Translations under genes and position numbers: made by a program | NCBI GenBank assembly: GCA_022843165.1 | Contig: JALHOD010000012.1 | Coordinates: 1-64,000, forward strand | Source of the DNA: Pseudorhodoplanes sp. | GTDB lineage: Bacteria > Pseudomonadota > Alphaproteobacteria > Rhizobiales > Xanthobacteraceae | DNA length: 64,000 nt | Direction: 5' to 3' | Part shown: positions 35,591-44,037 of the stretch, piece after piece | How positions within the stretch are numbered: position 1 is the first letter of the stretch | How the letters are laid out: each line of letters begins with the position of its first letter | Notes under the pieces: model-generated | The model's input: only the letters and a program-made list of their open reading frames with translations | Told to the model about the DNA's origin: nothing | The model's database searches: none

Positions 35591-36481
35591 TTAACCGGTC
35601 AGAATTGACTTCAAGGATTCGCGTTCCTCGATGATGAAATCAAAGAACGCCGCAATGCGCGGGGTGTGCCGGATGTCGGGATGCGTCAACAGGCGCCAGC
35701 TTCTCGCCAATTCCGGAATCGGCCCGAGGATGCGCACGAGATCCGGTTCGGCATCGCCTAGCGCGGTCGGCAACGGCCCCACGCCCACGCCGGACTTCAC
35801 CGCATAGACCAGACCGAGCACGCTGTTGTTGCGCGCCGACATCCTGGCGCCGGGCGCCACGTCCCGGAGCCATTTCGCCGCGCGATGGTTGTCGAGCGAC
35901 TCGTCGAAACCGACCAGCAGATGAGAGGATAAATCGTCCACACGTTCAGGCTTGCCGTGTCGCTCGATATAGCCGCGGCTGGCGTAAACTGCCCAGAGTG
36001 AATCTGCGATCTTGCGACCCACCAGTTCATCGTCGGTGTCGCCCGAGCGGAAAGCGACATCCGCCTCCCCCTTCGATAAATCGAGATAACGGTCGCTGGT
36101 TACGAACTCGATTCTCAGCTTCGGATGGCGGGCGTGGAAGCGGTCAATCAAACTGGATTGCGTCATCCGGAAGACGATCGGCTCGGGACACGTCACGCGA
36201 ATGACCCCTGTCAGGTCGCGAGCGGTGTCGGTCACCCGCCGCGCGACATCCTCGATCGCGGCTTCGACCCGTTCGGCGTAGGGCCGCAATTCCTTGCCGA
36301 ATTCGGTAAGCTGATAGCCGGTGGTATGGCGTGTCACCAGTTGTCGCCCCATCCGCCGTTCCAATTCGCTGAGACGCCGATGCACCGTCGACTGGCTGAG
36401 CCCCAGCGCCTTGCCGGCGGCGATCGTGCTGTGGTGGCGCGCGACCGCCAGGAAGTATTTCAAGTCGTTCCAGTCGAACAT
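35591..36481 (-). CDS. LysR-type transcriptional regulator
   Basis: The 296-residue regulator starts MFDWNDLKYFLAVARHHSTI, with the winged helix-turn-helix at residues 4-62 (KALGLSQSTVHRRLSELE) and the effector domain from about 90. The frame continues 12 codons upstream, but the family begins at ATG 36481. It is divergent from a cupin gene 140 bp away. The GxVR-type signatures of CrgA-like LysR proteins (GVIRVTCPEPI) are present. Its targets are probably the cupin and the methyltransferase. Confidence 0.9.
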   Translation of the reverse strand: MFDWNDLKYFLAVARHHSTIAAGKALGLSQSTVHRRLSELERRMGRQLVTRHTTGYQLTEFGKELRPYAERVEAAIEDVARRVTDTARDLTGVIRVTCPEPIVFRMTQSSLIDRFHARHPKLRIEFVTSDRYLDLSKGEADVAFRSGDTDDELVGRKIADSLWAVYASRGYIERHGKPERVDDLSSHLLVGFDESLDNHRAAKWLRDVAPGARMSARNNSVLGLVYAVKSGVGVGPLPTALGDAEPDLVRILGPIPELARSWRLLTHPDIRHTPRIAAFFDFIIEERESLKSILTG

Positions 36482-36620
36482 CGACCGATTATGCACTTCT
36501 GCACGCCGCCTTCGCAATGTTGCGGCTCCCGCCGCCTGCGGGCTGCGCCTAGGCTTGTCCTACTTTGCAGCGACTTGGACCTTCCCGTTACCAAGCGCTT
36601 TAGCCTCAGGAGACCACCGG

Positions 36621-37025
36621 ATGCGCCTTACAATCGTCGGCTGCGCCTTCATGGCGACAATCGGCCCCGCCCTCGCCGAGCAACCCGGATTCGCCAAACC
36701 TGATCTGGTGCTGCAGCAAATCATCCAGGGATTGCCAAAGGACGACAAGCAGGCAGTCCGGGTGCTGAGCGCCTCGTTCAAACCGGGTGACAAAACTGTC
36801 ACGCACACCCATCGCTTCCCGGTAACCGTCTATGTGCTCGAGGGCGCCTTCACGCTCGAACTCAAGGGTCAGCCTCCCATCACGGTGAAAGCCGGCGAAG
36901 CGCTGGTCGAGCCGCCCCATGTGGAGATGACCGGCTACAACCGAAGCGCCACAGAACCGACGCGGGTGGTGATCTTCTATGTCAGCACACCCGACACCCC
37001 GTTCCTCGATCTACTGCACCATTGA
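36621..37025 (+). CDS. Exported cupin domain protein
   Basis: The 134-residue protein has a signal peptide (MRLTIVGCAFMATIGPALA) and one cupin barrel. The metal-site motif is KTVTHTHRFPVTVYVLEG (two histidines) with a later PPHVEMTGYN. Single-cupin exported proteins of this type are uncharacterised; a metal-bound oxygenase or isomerase role is possible. The ATG is supported by AGGAGA 7 bases upstream. It lies just before a methyltransferase gene and opposite a LysR gene. Confidence 0.82.
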   Translation: MRLTIVGCAFMATIGPALAEQPGFAKPDLVLQQIIQGLPKDDKQAVRVLSASFKPGDKTVTHTHRFPVTVYVLEGAFTLELKGQPPITVKAGEALVEPPHVEMTGYNRSATEPTRVVIFYVSTPDTPFLDLLHH

Positions 37026-37048
37026 AAATCGTGACAAGGACGCCTGCC

Positions 37049-37897
37049 ATGGAACCCGCAATCGACAACGCCGCCACGATGCGTGCGCAATGGAATGCCA
37101 TGGCGAAAGGCTGGAGCGACAGCGACGCAGTCATCCGTCCGTGGCTGCATGAAGCCACGCGGGCTATGCTCGGCATGGCCGGCATCAAGACTGGCTGGCA
37201 TGTCCTCGACGTCGCCGCCGGCGCCGGCAACCAGACTCTCGTCATCGCTGAATGCGTCGGGCCGACCGGCAGCGTGCTGGCGACCGATCTGTCGCCTGAT
37301 ATTCTGGGCTTTGCCAGCCGGAAGGCGGTGGCGGCCGGATATAGAAATATCGCAACTAGGGTATCGGATGGCGAGCAACTGCAAGTCGATGATGCCGCAT
37401 TCGATGCGGCGACATGCCGGCTCGGCCTGATGCTCTTTCACAATCCGCTCCAAGGCCTGCGCGAGATGCGGCGGGCACTCAAACCGGGCGGCGGCATCTG
37501 CACCATGGTGTTCGGCGCACCCGAGGCCAATCCCTGCATCACCACCCTGATGTCGACGGCGCTCCGGCACGCCGCTCTGCCGCCGCGCGATCCATATCAG
37601 CCTGGCGGCTTGCTCAGTCTTGGCAAGCCGGGGCTGATCGACGATCTGTTCAGGCAGGCCGGTTTTCGCGAGATCGCTACCACCAAGATCGCAGCGCCGT
37701 TCAAATTGCCAACGGTGCAGGACTACATGACATTCATCAGAACATCGGCAGGACCGATCGTGCAGATCGTGCAAGGCCTCGAACCGGCAAAGCGCGATGC
37801 GGCATGGGCCGACATCGAAAACGAGCTGAACCGATTCACGACTCCGACAGCATGGGAAGGGCCGAACGAATTATTGCTGACCGCAGCGCGACGATGA
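37049..37897 (+). CDS. Class I SAM-dependent methyltransferase
   Basis: The 282-residue cytoplasmic protein has the SAM-binding motif HVLDVAAGAGNQTL, an acidic end to strand 2 (ATDLS) and the post-motif LKPGGGICTMVFG of the UbiE/Coq5-like group. The substrate is unknown. The ATG at 37049 is preceded by AAGGA; an alternative TTG at 37022 would overlap the cupin stop. It probably shares an operon with the cupin gene. Confidence 0.85.
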   Translation: MEPAIDNAATMRAQWNAMAKGWSDSDAVIRPWLHEATRAMLGMAGIKTGWHVLDVAAGAGNQTLVIAECVGPTGSVLATDLSPDILGFASRKAVAAGYRNIATRVSDGEQLQVDDAAFDAATCRLGLMLFHNPLQGLREMRRALKPGGGICTMVFGAPEANPCITTLMSTALRHAALPPRDPYQPGGLLSLGKPGLIDDLFRQAGFREIATTKIAAPFKLPTVQDYMTFIRTSAGPIVQIVQGLEPAKRDAAWADIENELNRFTTPTAWEGPNELLLTAARR

Positions 37898-37933
37898 CAG
37901 GGCGCTGGTACAATCGCCGTTCCGGTCTTGCGC

Positions 37934-39103
37934 TCACGCCTTTGGCACGCCCGCGATCTGCAGCCCCGCGCCCAGCCGGTCCATGAAACCGGGCGGAAAC
38001 GGCCAGGCCGCGCGGGCGGTTGCGACGGTGAGATTGCCGTCCTTGCGCAGGAGTTTTTTCGCGGCGCGGCGGGCTTCGCTGTTGGCGCCCGCCAGCGCGG
38101 CACCCGCGACCACAATGCGCTCGGCCCAGAACGAATCCGGCACCGCTCCCACTCCCTCCTGCACCCAGCGCGCCGCGCGGTCGTAACGGCCGGCGTTGAA
38201 ATGCACGCAGCCCATGCCGATGAAGGCGAGATGCCGCATGGGTTCGAACGGCATCACGCGCAGCGTGATCTGCATTTCACGCAGCGCACTCTCGTCATCG
38301 CCCTGATAGGCGGAGAGCCAGGCGCGCCGGATCCAGGCCCAGGGCGACCACGGCTCCATCGCGAGCGACCGCTCGATCAGCCGGTCGGCCTCCGAAAGAC
38401 GGCGCGACAAGGTCAGCGCCCCGCTGCACAGGCTGAGCGCGAGCGCGTCATGCGGCGCAAGCCGTGCCGCCTCGTCGGCGAGATTCAACGAATACAGGCG
38501 ATCCTGCTGCGGCGTGTCGCTGAAGCCGTGCGCGGCGCGCTGGCCCCAGCACCAGGCTGCGATCGCCTTCGGCAGCGCGTAATGAGGCGCCAGTTCCTGC
38601 GCGCGCTCAAGGTCGTCGAGCGCGGCGCGGTTCGGTCCCGGCCCCACCATGAAAGCGGAGGCGATGGCCCGCCAGCTCAGGCGCAGGGCTTCGTCGTCGA
38701 CGTCGTCGTTTCCTTTCCCGCGCGCCGCCTTCAGGGTTTGCGACGGCAATTCGCCGAACTGCTTGCGGTATTGCGCGGCGAAGCGGCCAAGCTCGGTGAA
38801 CCCGTTGGCGTTGGCGATGCCGGTGACATTCGCGCTCTCGTCCGACACCTGCAATTGCAGCCGCGCGCGGGCAAGCCGTGTCCGCCGCACCCAGCCGAGC
38901 GGCGTGGTGCCGAGATACAATTTGAAATGCGCTTCCAGTGTGCGCGGACGCACGCCGGCCACGGCGGCAAGATCGTCGAGCGCCACCGGTTCGTCCAGAC
39001 GCAGATTGAGCCAGTTCAGCGCGCGCGTGAGACTTTCCGGCAGCGACGCGCGCTCGCGCGGCGTCAGGCCGTCCTGCTCAAGACCGTTCCATTGCTGACC
39101 CAT
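37934..39103 (-). CDS. AraC-type regulator with N-terminal HTH and C-terminal TPR-like region
   Basis: The 389-residue protein places the AraC DNA-binding domain first (about residues 20-122, VALDDLAAVAGVRPRTLEAHF and VTGIANANGFTELGRFAAQY). The long C-terminal part reads as tandem helical repeats of TPR type (ALDDLERAQELAPHYALPKA, ADEAARLAPHDALALSLC, ADRLIERSLAMEPWSPWAW). Most AraC regulators carry the HTH at the C-terminus, so this layout is unusual. The ATG at 39103 follows AAAGGG; the much longer open frame upstream is ignored. It is divergent from the DUF3455-methyltransferase genes. Confidence 0.88.
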   Translation of the reverse strand: MGQQWNGLEQDGLTPRERASLPESLTRALNWLNLRLDEPVALDDLAAVAGVRPRTLEAHFKLYLGTTPLGWVRRTRLARARLQLQVSDESANVTGIANANGFTELGRFAAQYRKQFGELPSQTLKAARGKGNDDVDDEALRLSWRAIASAFMVGPGPNRAALDDLERAQELAPHYALPKAIAAWCWGQRAAHGFSDTPQQDRLYSLNLADEAARLAPHDALALSLCSGALTLSRRLSEADRLIERSLAMEPWSPWAWIRRAWLSAYQGDDESALREMQITLRVMPFEPMRHLAFIGMGCVHFNAGRYDRAARWVQEGVGAVPDSFWAERIVVAGAALAGANSEARRAAKKLLRKDGNLTVATARAAWPFPPGFMDRLGAGLQIAGVPKA

Positions 39104-39449
39104 GGTGTTGCCCTTTGGCCCAGGTCTCTCAAACTTGCACAAAAGTCTTTGTGTCTTGGGGCGGCTTAAAGTTCGTGCCGCGCGTGCTTGCGAAAAAAAT
39201 CCGGCGCAAATGCGGTTTCTGCATGCCGCTGCGGGCGCTGCATAGCAGCCTCGGAATGAAAACGCCAGTGTGCGGCAAGCCTGCCGGAAAGGTGTTGTCT
39301 TTCCGGCGTTCCTGCAAAGGACGGCGGCGTCCCGGTCATGGAGAAAACACGCGCCCGGCTCTATCGAGCAGCCCCGGCCGTGCCGCCATACCGGACCACC
39401 GCCGATCCAACGAAAAATTTGCGCCTCGCGCCAGAAGGGAAACACCGCC
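39104..39449. other. Intergenic control region between AraC-type and DUF3455 genes
   Basis: No gene is seen in these 346 bases. Two structures stand out: CACAAA-AGTC-TTTGTG (39138-39153), a perfect inverted repeat 35 bases upstream of the AraC-type start, and GCCGGAAAG/CTTTCCGGC (39283-39307), a 9-bp hairpin with a 7-nt loop. The first fits an operator; the second could be part of the DUF3455 mRNA leader. Confidence 0.55.
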
Positions 39450-39971
39450 ATGAAACGCATGTTGCTGTCCGCAAGCTTTCTCACCATCGTCACGCTGCCG
39501 CTTCCGGCCGCCAGCGCCGAAATACCGGATGCCATCGCCGCGCCGGGCGAAACGCTGGCCGCGACCATCCACGCGCAAGGCGCTCAGGTTTATGAGTGCA
39601 AGGCCGACCCCTCCGGCAAGCTTGTCTGGCAATTCCGCGAACCGGTCGCGACGCTGATCGACGGCGGCAAGACGGTCGGTCGGCACTATGCCGGACCGAA
39701 CTGGGAACTGGCGGACGGCAGCGCCATCGTCGCCAAGGTCGCCGCCCGCGCGCCGGGCATCACCGCACAGGACATTCCGCTGCTGAAGCTCGATGTCACG
39801 GCGCGGCGCGGCAGCGGCCGGCTCGCCGATATCTCGACCATCCAGCGCATCAACACCAAAGGTGGCGTCGCCGAAGGCGGGTGCGCGACGATGGGCGCGT
39901 TCCTGAGCGTGCCCTATTCGGCGGACTACGCCTTCTATCGCAAGGCCGCCGCGGCGCAGCCGACGCAATAA
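39450..39971 (+). CDS. Exported DUF3455 family protein
   Basis: The 173-residue protein has a signal peptide ending near AASAE and a DUF3455 body (AAPGETLAATIHAQGAQVYEC, then HYAGPNWELADGSAI and a C-terminal FLSVPYSADYAFY). The family is periplasmic and of unknown function. The ATG at 39450 is preceded by AGAAGGGA. It lies upstream of a methyltransferase gene by 40 bases. Confidence 0.85.
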   Translation: MKRMLLSASFLTIVTLPLPAASAEIPDAIAAPGETLAATIHAQGAQVYECKADPSGKLVWQFREPVATLIDGGKTVGRHYAGPNWELADGSAIVAKVAARAPGITAQDIPLLKLDVTARRGSGRLADISTIQRINTKGGVAEGGCATMGAFLSVPYSADYAFYRKAAAAQPTQ

Positions 39972-40011
39972 GCCAGCATTTTGTCTACCGACCACTGATC
40001 AACCAGGAAAC

Positions 40012-40836
40012 ATGACCATGAACATCCAGACTCCGATTCCAGATCTCGCCGCCGTCAAGACGCGCCAGCAGGCCGCGTGGTCGTCCGGCGACTATGCCGT
40101 CGTCGGCACCACGCTGCAGATCGTGGGCGAAACGCTGTGCGAGGCCGTCGACCTGCGGAGCACCCAGCGCGTGCTGGACGTCGCCGCCGGCAACGGCAAT
40201 GCCTCGCTTGCCGCGGCGCGACGCTTTGCCGATGTCGTTTCAACCGATTATGTCGGCGCCCTGCTCGAGCGGGGCAAGGCGCGCGCGGCCGCCGAGCGGC
40301 TCGATATCGAGTTCCAGGAGGCCGATGCGGAAAAATTGCCGTTCGGCGACGCAAGCTTCGATGTCGTGCTGTCGACCTTCGGCGTGATGTTCACACCCGA
40401 CCAGGACAAGGCCGCCACCGAAATGCTGCGCGTGTGCAAGCGCGGCGGCAAGATCGGCATGGCCAACTGGACCCCGCAGGGCTTCATCGGCCAGATGTTC
40501 AAGACGCTGGGCGCCCACCTGCCGCCGCCCGCCGGCGTCAAGTCGCCGGCGCTCTGGGGCGCGCGCGAGCGGCTTGCCGAACTGTTCGGCAAGAACGTCT
40601 CGATCGCCGCCGAGCCGCGTCACTTCGTCTTCCGCTACCGCTCGCCGGCGCATTTCATCGATGTGTTCGCCACCTATTACGGCCCGGTGCTGAAGGCGCT
40701 GGCGGCGCTCGACGAGCCGAAGCGCAACGCCCTGCTCGCCGATCTGGAGACGCTGATCGAACGCCTCAACCGCGCCGACGACGGCAGCATGGTGGTGCCG
40801 AGCGAGTATCTCGAAGTCGTCATCACCAAGCGCTGA
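40012..40836 (+). CDS. Class I SAM-dependent methyltransferase
   Basis: The 274-residue protein has SAM motifs RVLDVAAGNGNASLAAARR, STDYV and LRVCKRGGKIGMANWTPQG, typical of the UbiE/Coq5-like class. No signal peptide is present. AGGAAAC precedes the ATG; a second ATG 6 bases on is also possible. Its stop overlaps the next start by one base (TGATG), so the DUF1127-type gene is translationally coupled to it. The target molecule is unknown. Confidence 0.86.
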   Translation: MTMNIQTPIPDLAAVKTRQQAAWSSGDYAVVGTTLQIVGETLCEAVDLRSTQRVLDVAAGNGNASLAAARRFADVVSTDYVGALLERGKARAAAERLDIEFQEADAEKLPFGDASFDVVLSTFGVMFTPDQDKAATEMLRVCKRGGKIGMANWTPQGFIGQMFKTLGAHLPPPAGVKSPALWGARERLAELFGKNVSIAAEPRHFVFRYRSPAHFIDVFATYYGPVLKALAALDEPKRNALLADLETLIERLNRADDGSMVVPSEYLEVVITKR

Positions 40837-41162
40837 TGCGGCGGCCTGAGACCCGTGTCGTGATCATCGCGTCAGACGAACGCATGCCGCGCACGGGTCT
40901 CGTTCTATTGCTCGTGCGCAGGCGATTGCACCGGCTGCGGCGCTGGTGTCTTCGCCATATCGAGCGCGGCACAATCCTTCGGCCCTATGGGCGTGAGATG
41001 ACCATGCTGCTGCAGGCCGACGATCGCGTGCTGAAGGATATCGGCCTCACCCGCGGCGACCTGCACGCGGTGGCGCATTGCGACGTCATGGCGAAAGCCG
41101 CCGCCGCACGCCGCAATCAAGCAATCGCCACGGCGGAGCAGCGGAAATCCGTCCGAAAGTAA
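40836..41162 (+). CDS. DUF1127-like small protein
   Basis: The 108-residue protein is basic in its middle (RRRLHRLRRWCLRH) and then carries the DUF1127 signature LQADDRVLKDIGLTRGDL. DUF1127 proteins in alphaproteobacteria are often about 50-70 residues and several bind RNA in stress or phosphate responses; this one is longer at both ends. The ATG at 40836 overlaps the methyltransferase stop. An internal ATG at 40884 would also encode the conserved part. A strong terminator follows. Confidence 0.7.
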   Translation: MRRPETRVVIIASDERMPRTGLVLLLVRRRLHRLRRWCLRHIERGTILRPYGREMTMLLQADDRVLKDIGLTRGDLHAVAHCDVMAKAAAARRNQAIATAEQRKSVRK

Positions 41163-41189
41163 CAGACGGCTCCGCGTCGACCACAATGC

Positions 41190-41221
41190 AAAAGGCCGCA
41201 TCGTTTTCGATGCGGCCTTTT
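41190..41221. terminator. Bidirectional Rho-independent terminator
   Basis: A 14-bp perfect stem (AAAAGGCCGCATCG with CGATGCGGCCTTTT) with a TTTT loop lies between two converging genes. The T-run on each strand makes it work in both directions. Confidence 0.92.
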
Positions 41222-41249
41222 GTTCTTCAGCCGTCGCGTCCGCGACAGA

Positions 41250-42260
41250 TCAGATCGTCGGGCTCCACGGCACCGGCACCTCGCGATAGCCGCTCGATGT
41301 CTTCTCGATATAGGCGACCGCCGGGAACGGATAATGGAAGCCCTGCAGCATCACCTTGTCCGTCGCGAGCATGTCATAGGTCTTGCGGCGGGTGGCTTCG
41401 GCCATATCGGGGATCTGGTCGAACATCAGGTGCCAGCCGGGATTGCGCGTGAACAGGAACGGCACGTTGGTGATGTCGGCCTGAACGAACACCGACTTGC
41501 CGCCCGACGACACGACATGCGAGGTGTGACCGGGCGTGTGACCATAGGTCGCCACCGCGTTGACGCCGGGCACCACTTCCTTGCCGGCGTCATAGGTCTT
41601 CACGCGCTTGACGACTTCGGCATTGCCGAACACGCGGCGCAGATTCTTGAACACGCCGACCATGCGGTCGCCGCTTTGCTTGTTCATCTCGGCGTCATCC
41701 ATGAAATATTTGTGCTCGGCGGCCGGCACCAGGATTTCGGCGTTCGGATAGGTCAGCGAGTTGTCGGCCTTGAGCAGGCCGTTGATGTGGTCGCCGTGAT
41801 AATGCGAGATGATGACGGTCGACACATCCTTGGCGTCGATGCCTGAAGCCGCGAGGTTGCGGGTGAACTGGCCTGCGGCGCCCTTGCTGTTGGCGAAATT
41901 GGCTTCGCTGGTGCCGGTATCGATCACCGTGATCTTGCCGCCGTTCTTGACGACGATCGGCGTGTACGGGATCTCCATCATGTCCTTTTGCATGAACGCG
42001 GCTTCCAGCGCCTTGTTCACGGCGTCCCGGTTCTGGTTGAGCACGAACGTATCCGGGAACTTGAAGCGGTTGATGCCGTCGGTCACAGCCGTGACCTCGA
42101 TATCGCCCACCTTGTAGCGGTACCAGCCGGCAGCCTGCTGGCCGGCCGCCGAGGCCGCCTGCGCCCGCGCCGGTTGCGCGGAGAAAAGCGGCCCCATCGC
42201 GCTGGTGGCCGCAACCGTGGCAGCAGCCGTCATCAGGCCGCGGCGTGTCAATTCACTCAT
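41250..42260 (-). CDS. Tat-exported metallo-beta-lactamase fold hydrolase
   Basis: The 336-residue protein begins with a twin-arginine-like signal (LTRRGLMTAAATVAATSA, cleavage near PARAQ). The MBL metal motif is SHYHGDHINGLL, followed by a histidine in GHTPGHTSHVV. The body resembles quorum-quenching lactonase/methyl parathion hydrolase-type MBL proteins. The ATG at 42260 has GGAGGAT upstream; the frame extends 36 codons further without a ribosome binding site. It stands alone, and the substrate is unknown. Confidence 0.87.
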   Translation of the reverse strand: MSELTRRGLMTAAATVAATSAMGPLFSAQPARAQAASAAGQQAAGWYRYKVGDIEVTAVTDGINRFKFPDTFVLNQNRDAVNKALEAAFMQKDMMEIPYTPIVVKNGGKITVIDTGTSEANFANSKGAAGQFTRNLAASGIDAKDVSTVIISHYHGDHINGLLKADNSLTYPNAEILVPAAEHKYFMDDAEMNKQSGDRMVGVFKNLRRVFGNAEVVKRVKTYDAGKEVVPGVNAVATYGHTPGHTSHVVSSGGKSVFVQADITNVPFLFTRNPGWHLMFDQIPDMAEATRRKTYDMLATDKVMLQGFHYPFPAVAYIEKTSSGYREVPVPWSPTI

Positions 42261-42520
42261 CGAATCCTCCCTGGAAGGGCGACCGTGCCGGAACCCCTGT
42301 CCGGTGCGGCCGCCAAGACGAACAATAGCCCACACGCGTCCCGGTTGGAACTCCATGCCGGGTCTCATGCGCGAAACACCCGCTGGCGTGGTTTATTCCC
42401 GGCGCGGGCGCGGCGGGCCATATATTTTTCGCCGGCGGCGCCCCTTGCGCGGACAGCTGGACATTTCGGCCCCGTCCCGCTTGCGACCCGCCCGGGCTGG
42501 CACACTCGGTGCCGACCGGC

Positions 42521-43312
42521 TCAGGTCACGCCCGGCATATTCGTGAAATAGTGATCGATATAGTTGGTCTTGAGATAGCGATAACCCAGCCGCGCGAACA
42601 GCGCCTTCAGCTCTTCGAACCGGTCCGAATAGAGTTCGACCTGCAGATAGCACTGGTTGTCGCGCAAGGTGCGCTCCATGCCGGCCAGCGCGTGGAATTC
42701 CGAACCCTCGACATCCATCTTCACCAGCACGGTCTTGCCGCAAATCCTGAACTCGTCGTCGAAGCGGATCTGCTTCACGAGATGCGTCGCGACGCCGGGC
42801 GCTTCTTCCGGCGGCTGGTCGGGATGCACGATCCAGGACTCGCCGCGGTTATGGGCCCCCGCCTCCATCAGCGTCATTTCGCCGGCCGCACTGCCGACCG
42901 CCACCTGCATGACCCGCACCGCGCCGACAAGGTTGTTCGCCTCCAGATTGGCCATCAGCCGCGCGTGATTGCCGGGATCCGGCTCGAAGGCGATGATGTC
43001 GCCGCCGAGATGATTGACCGCGAAGATCGCGCTGTAGACGCCGGCATTGGCGCCGATGTCGAGAAAATAGTCGACATGATGCGAACGGCAGACGGCGGCG
43101 AAATCCTCGAGCTGCTCGCCTTCCCACACGCCCTTGAGCGCGAGTTCGCGATCGATGAAGTCGGTCGTGTTCACGACGAAACGCGCGCCCTTCGCACGCG
43201 TCGTGTACGCGGTGACGCCGAGGGCGCGCATCGTGCTGTAATGGACCTTGCGCAAGAACTGCGGAAATGCGCCGACCGGTTCACGAAAGTTTGGCGCAGG
43301 CGTCGCGGGCAC
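42521..43312 (-). CDS. FkbM family methyltransferase
   Basis: The 263-residue protein has the FkbM SAM-binding signature YFLDIGANAGVYSAIFA, the FEPDPGN strand-2 motif and VKMDVEGSEFHALAGM. These enzymes O-methylate sugars, lipids or natural products. The predicted start is GTG 43312, one base from the preceding DedA stop; the ribosome binding site is weak, and an in-frame ATG 27 codons later is an alternative. Its operon partner DedA suggests an envelope lipid or polysaccharide context. Confidence 0.86.
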   Translation of the reverse strand: MPATPAPNFREPVGAFPQFLRKVHYSTMRALGVTAYTTRAKGARFVVNTTDFIDRELALKGVWEGEQLEDFAAVCRSHHVDYFLDIGANAGVYSAIFAVNHLGGDIIAFEPDPGNHARLMANLEANNLVGAVRVMQVAVGSAAGEMTLMEAGAHNRGESWIVHPDQPPEEAPGVATHLVKQIRFDDEFRICGKTVLVKMDVEGSEFHALAGMERTLRDNQCYLQVELYSDRFEELKALFARLGYRYLKTNYIDHYFTNMPGVT

Positions 43313-43313
43313 G

Positions 43314-43838
43314 TCAGGTGAACCATTTCCAGAGGCCGAAACCGAAATCGCCGAACTTCAGCAGCACAAAAGCCCAGACGAAAGCGGACACGAAATTGGC
43401 GATCTGGAAGTGCCAGTATTCCATTTCCACGATGCCGGCGATCAGCGGCACGGCGGCACGCAGCGGTCCGAAAAAACGGCCGATGAAAATGCCGGGCACG
43501 CCCCACTTTTCCATGAAAACATGACCGCGCGGCAGCAGATCGGGATGGCGCGACAGCGGCCAGACATGTGCGATCGGCGCCTTGAACTTGAAGCCGATCC
43601 AGTAGGACAGCCAGTCCCCGGCCGCAGCGCCGAGCGCCGCGGCAATCCAGATCGGCCAGAACGAGATACCGGAAGCGTTGATCAGCGCGCCGATCGCCAC
43701 CAGCATGGCCCAGGCCGGCAGAAACAGCGAAATGAAGGCCAGCGATTCCCCGAAGGCGAGGAGAAACACGACCGGCAGCGCCCACAGGTGATTGTGGCGC
43801 ACGAAGTCGATAACAAGCTGGGTGTAGTCCTGAAACAT
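43314..43838 (-). CDS. DedA family membrane protein
   Basis: The 174-residue protein has 4-5 hydrophobic segments and DedA (SNARE-associated/VTT) signatures: GESLAFISLFLPAW, AAGDWLSYWIGF and GRFFGPLRAAVPLIAG. DedA proteins move polyprenyl phosphate or phospholipids across the membrane and affect proton-motive force. It begins the two-gene unit with the FkbM methyltransferase. The start at 43838 is the natural one for the family. Confidence 0.9.
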   Translation of the reverse strand: MFQDYTQLVIDFVRHNHLWALPVVFLLAFGESLAFISLFLPAWAMLVAIGALINASGISFWPIWIAAALGAAAGDWLSYWIGFKFKAPIAHVWPLSRHPDLLPRGHVFMEKWGVPGIFIGRFFGPLRAAVPLIAGIVEMEYWHFQIANFVSAFVWAFVLLKFGDFGFGLWKWFT

Positions 43839-44037
43839 GGAAATCGACGACCTGGCGGGATCTCTGATCTAGCCCGCCGCCGCGCGCCGCGCCAGCACCC
43901 GGCGCATGAATTATGCGCTTCTCTTGAACACCCATTCATGCTTTTGCCATCTTGATTTGTCTTGCCCATGGCATAGTTGCCCGCATCCGATTCGACCCCA
44001 CCATTCCTCCATCCCCGTCCTCACATCCCTGACCCTC

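Noticed and set aside
36492-36503. TGCA-CTTC-TGCA near the second LysR start as an operator.
   Set aside because: The half-sites are only 4 bp and no T-N11-A core fits, so chance is a sufficient explanation.
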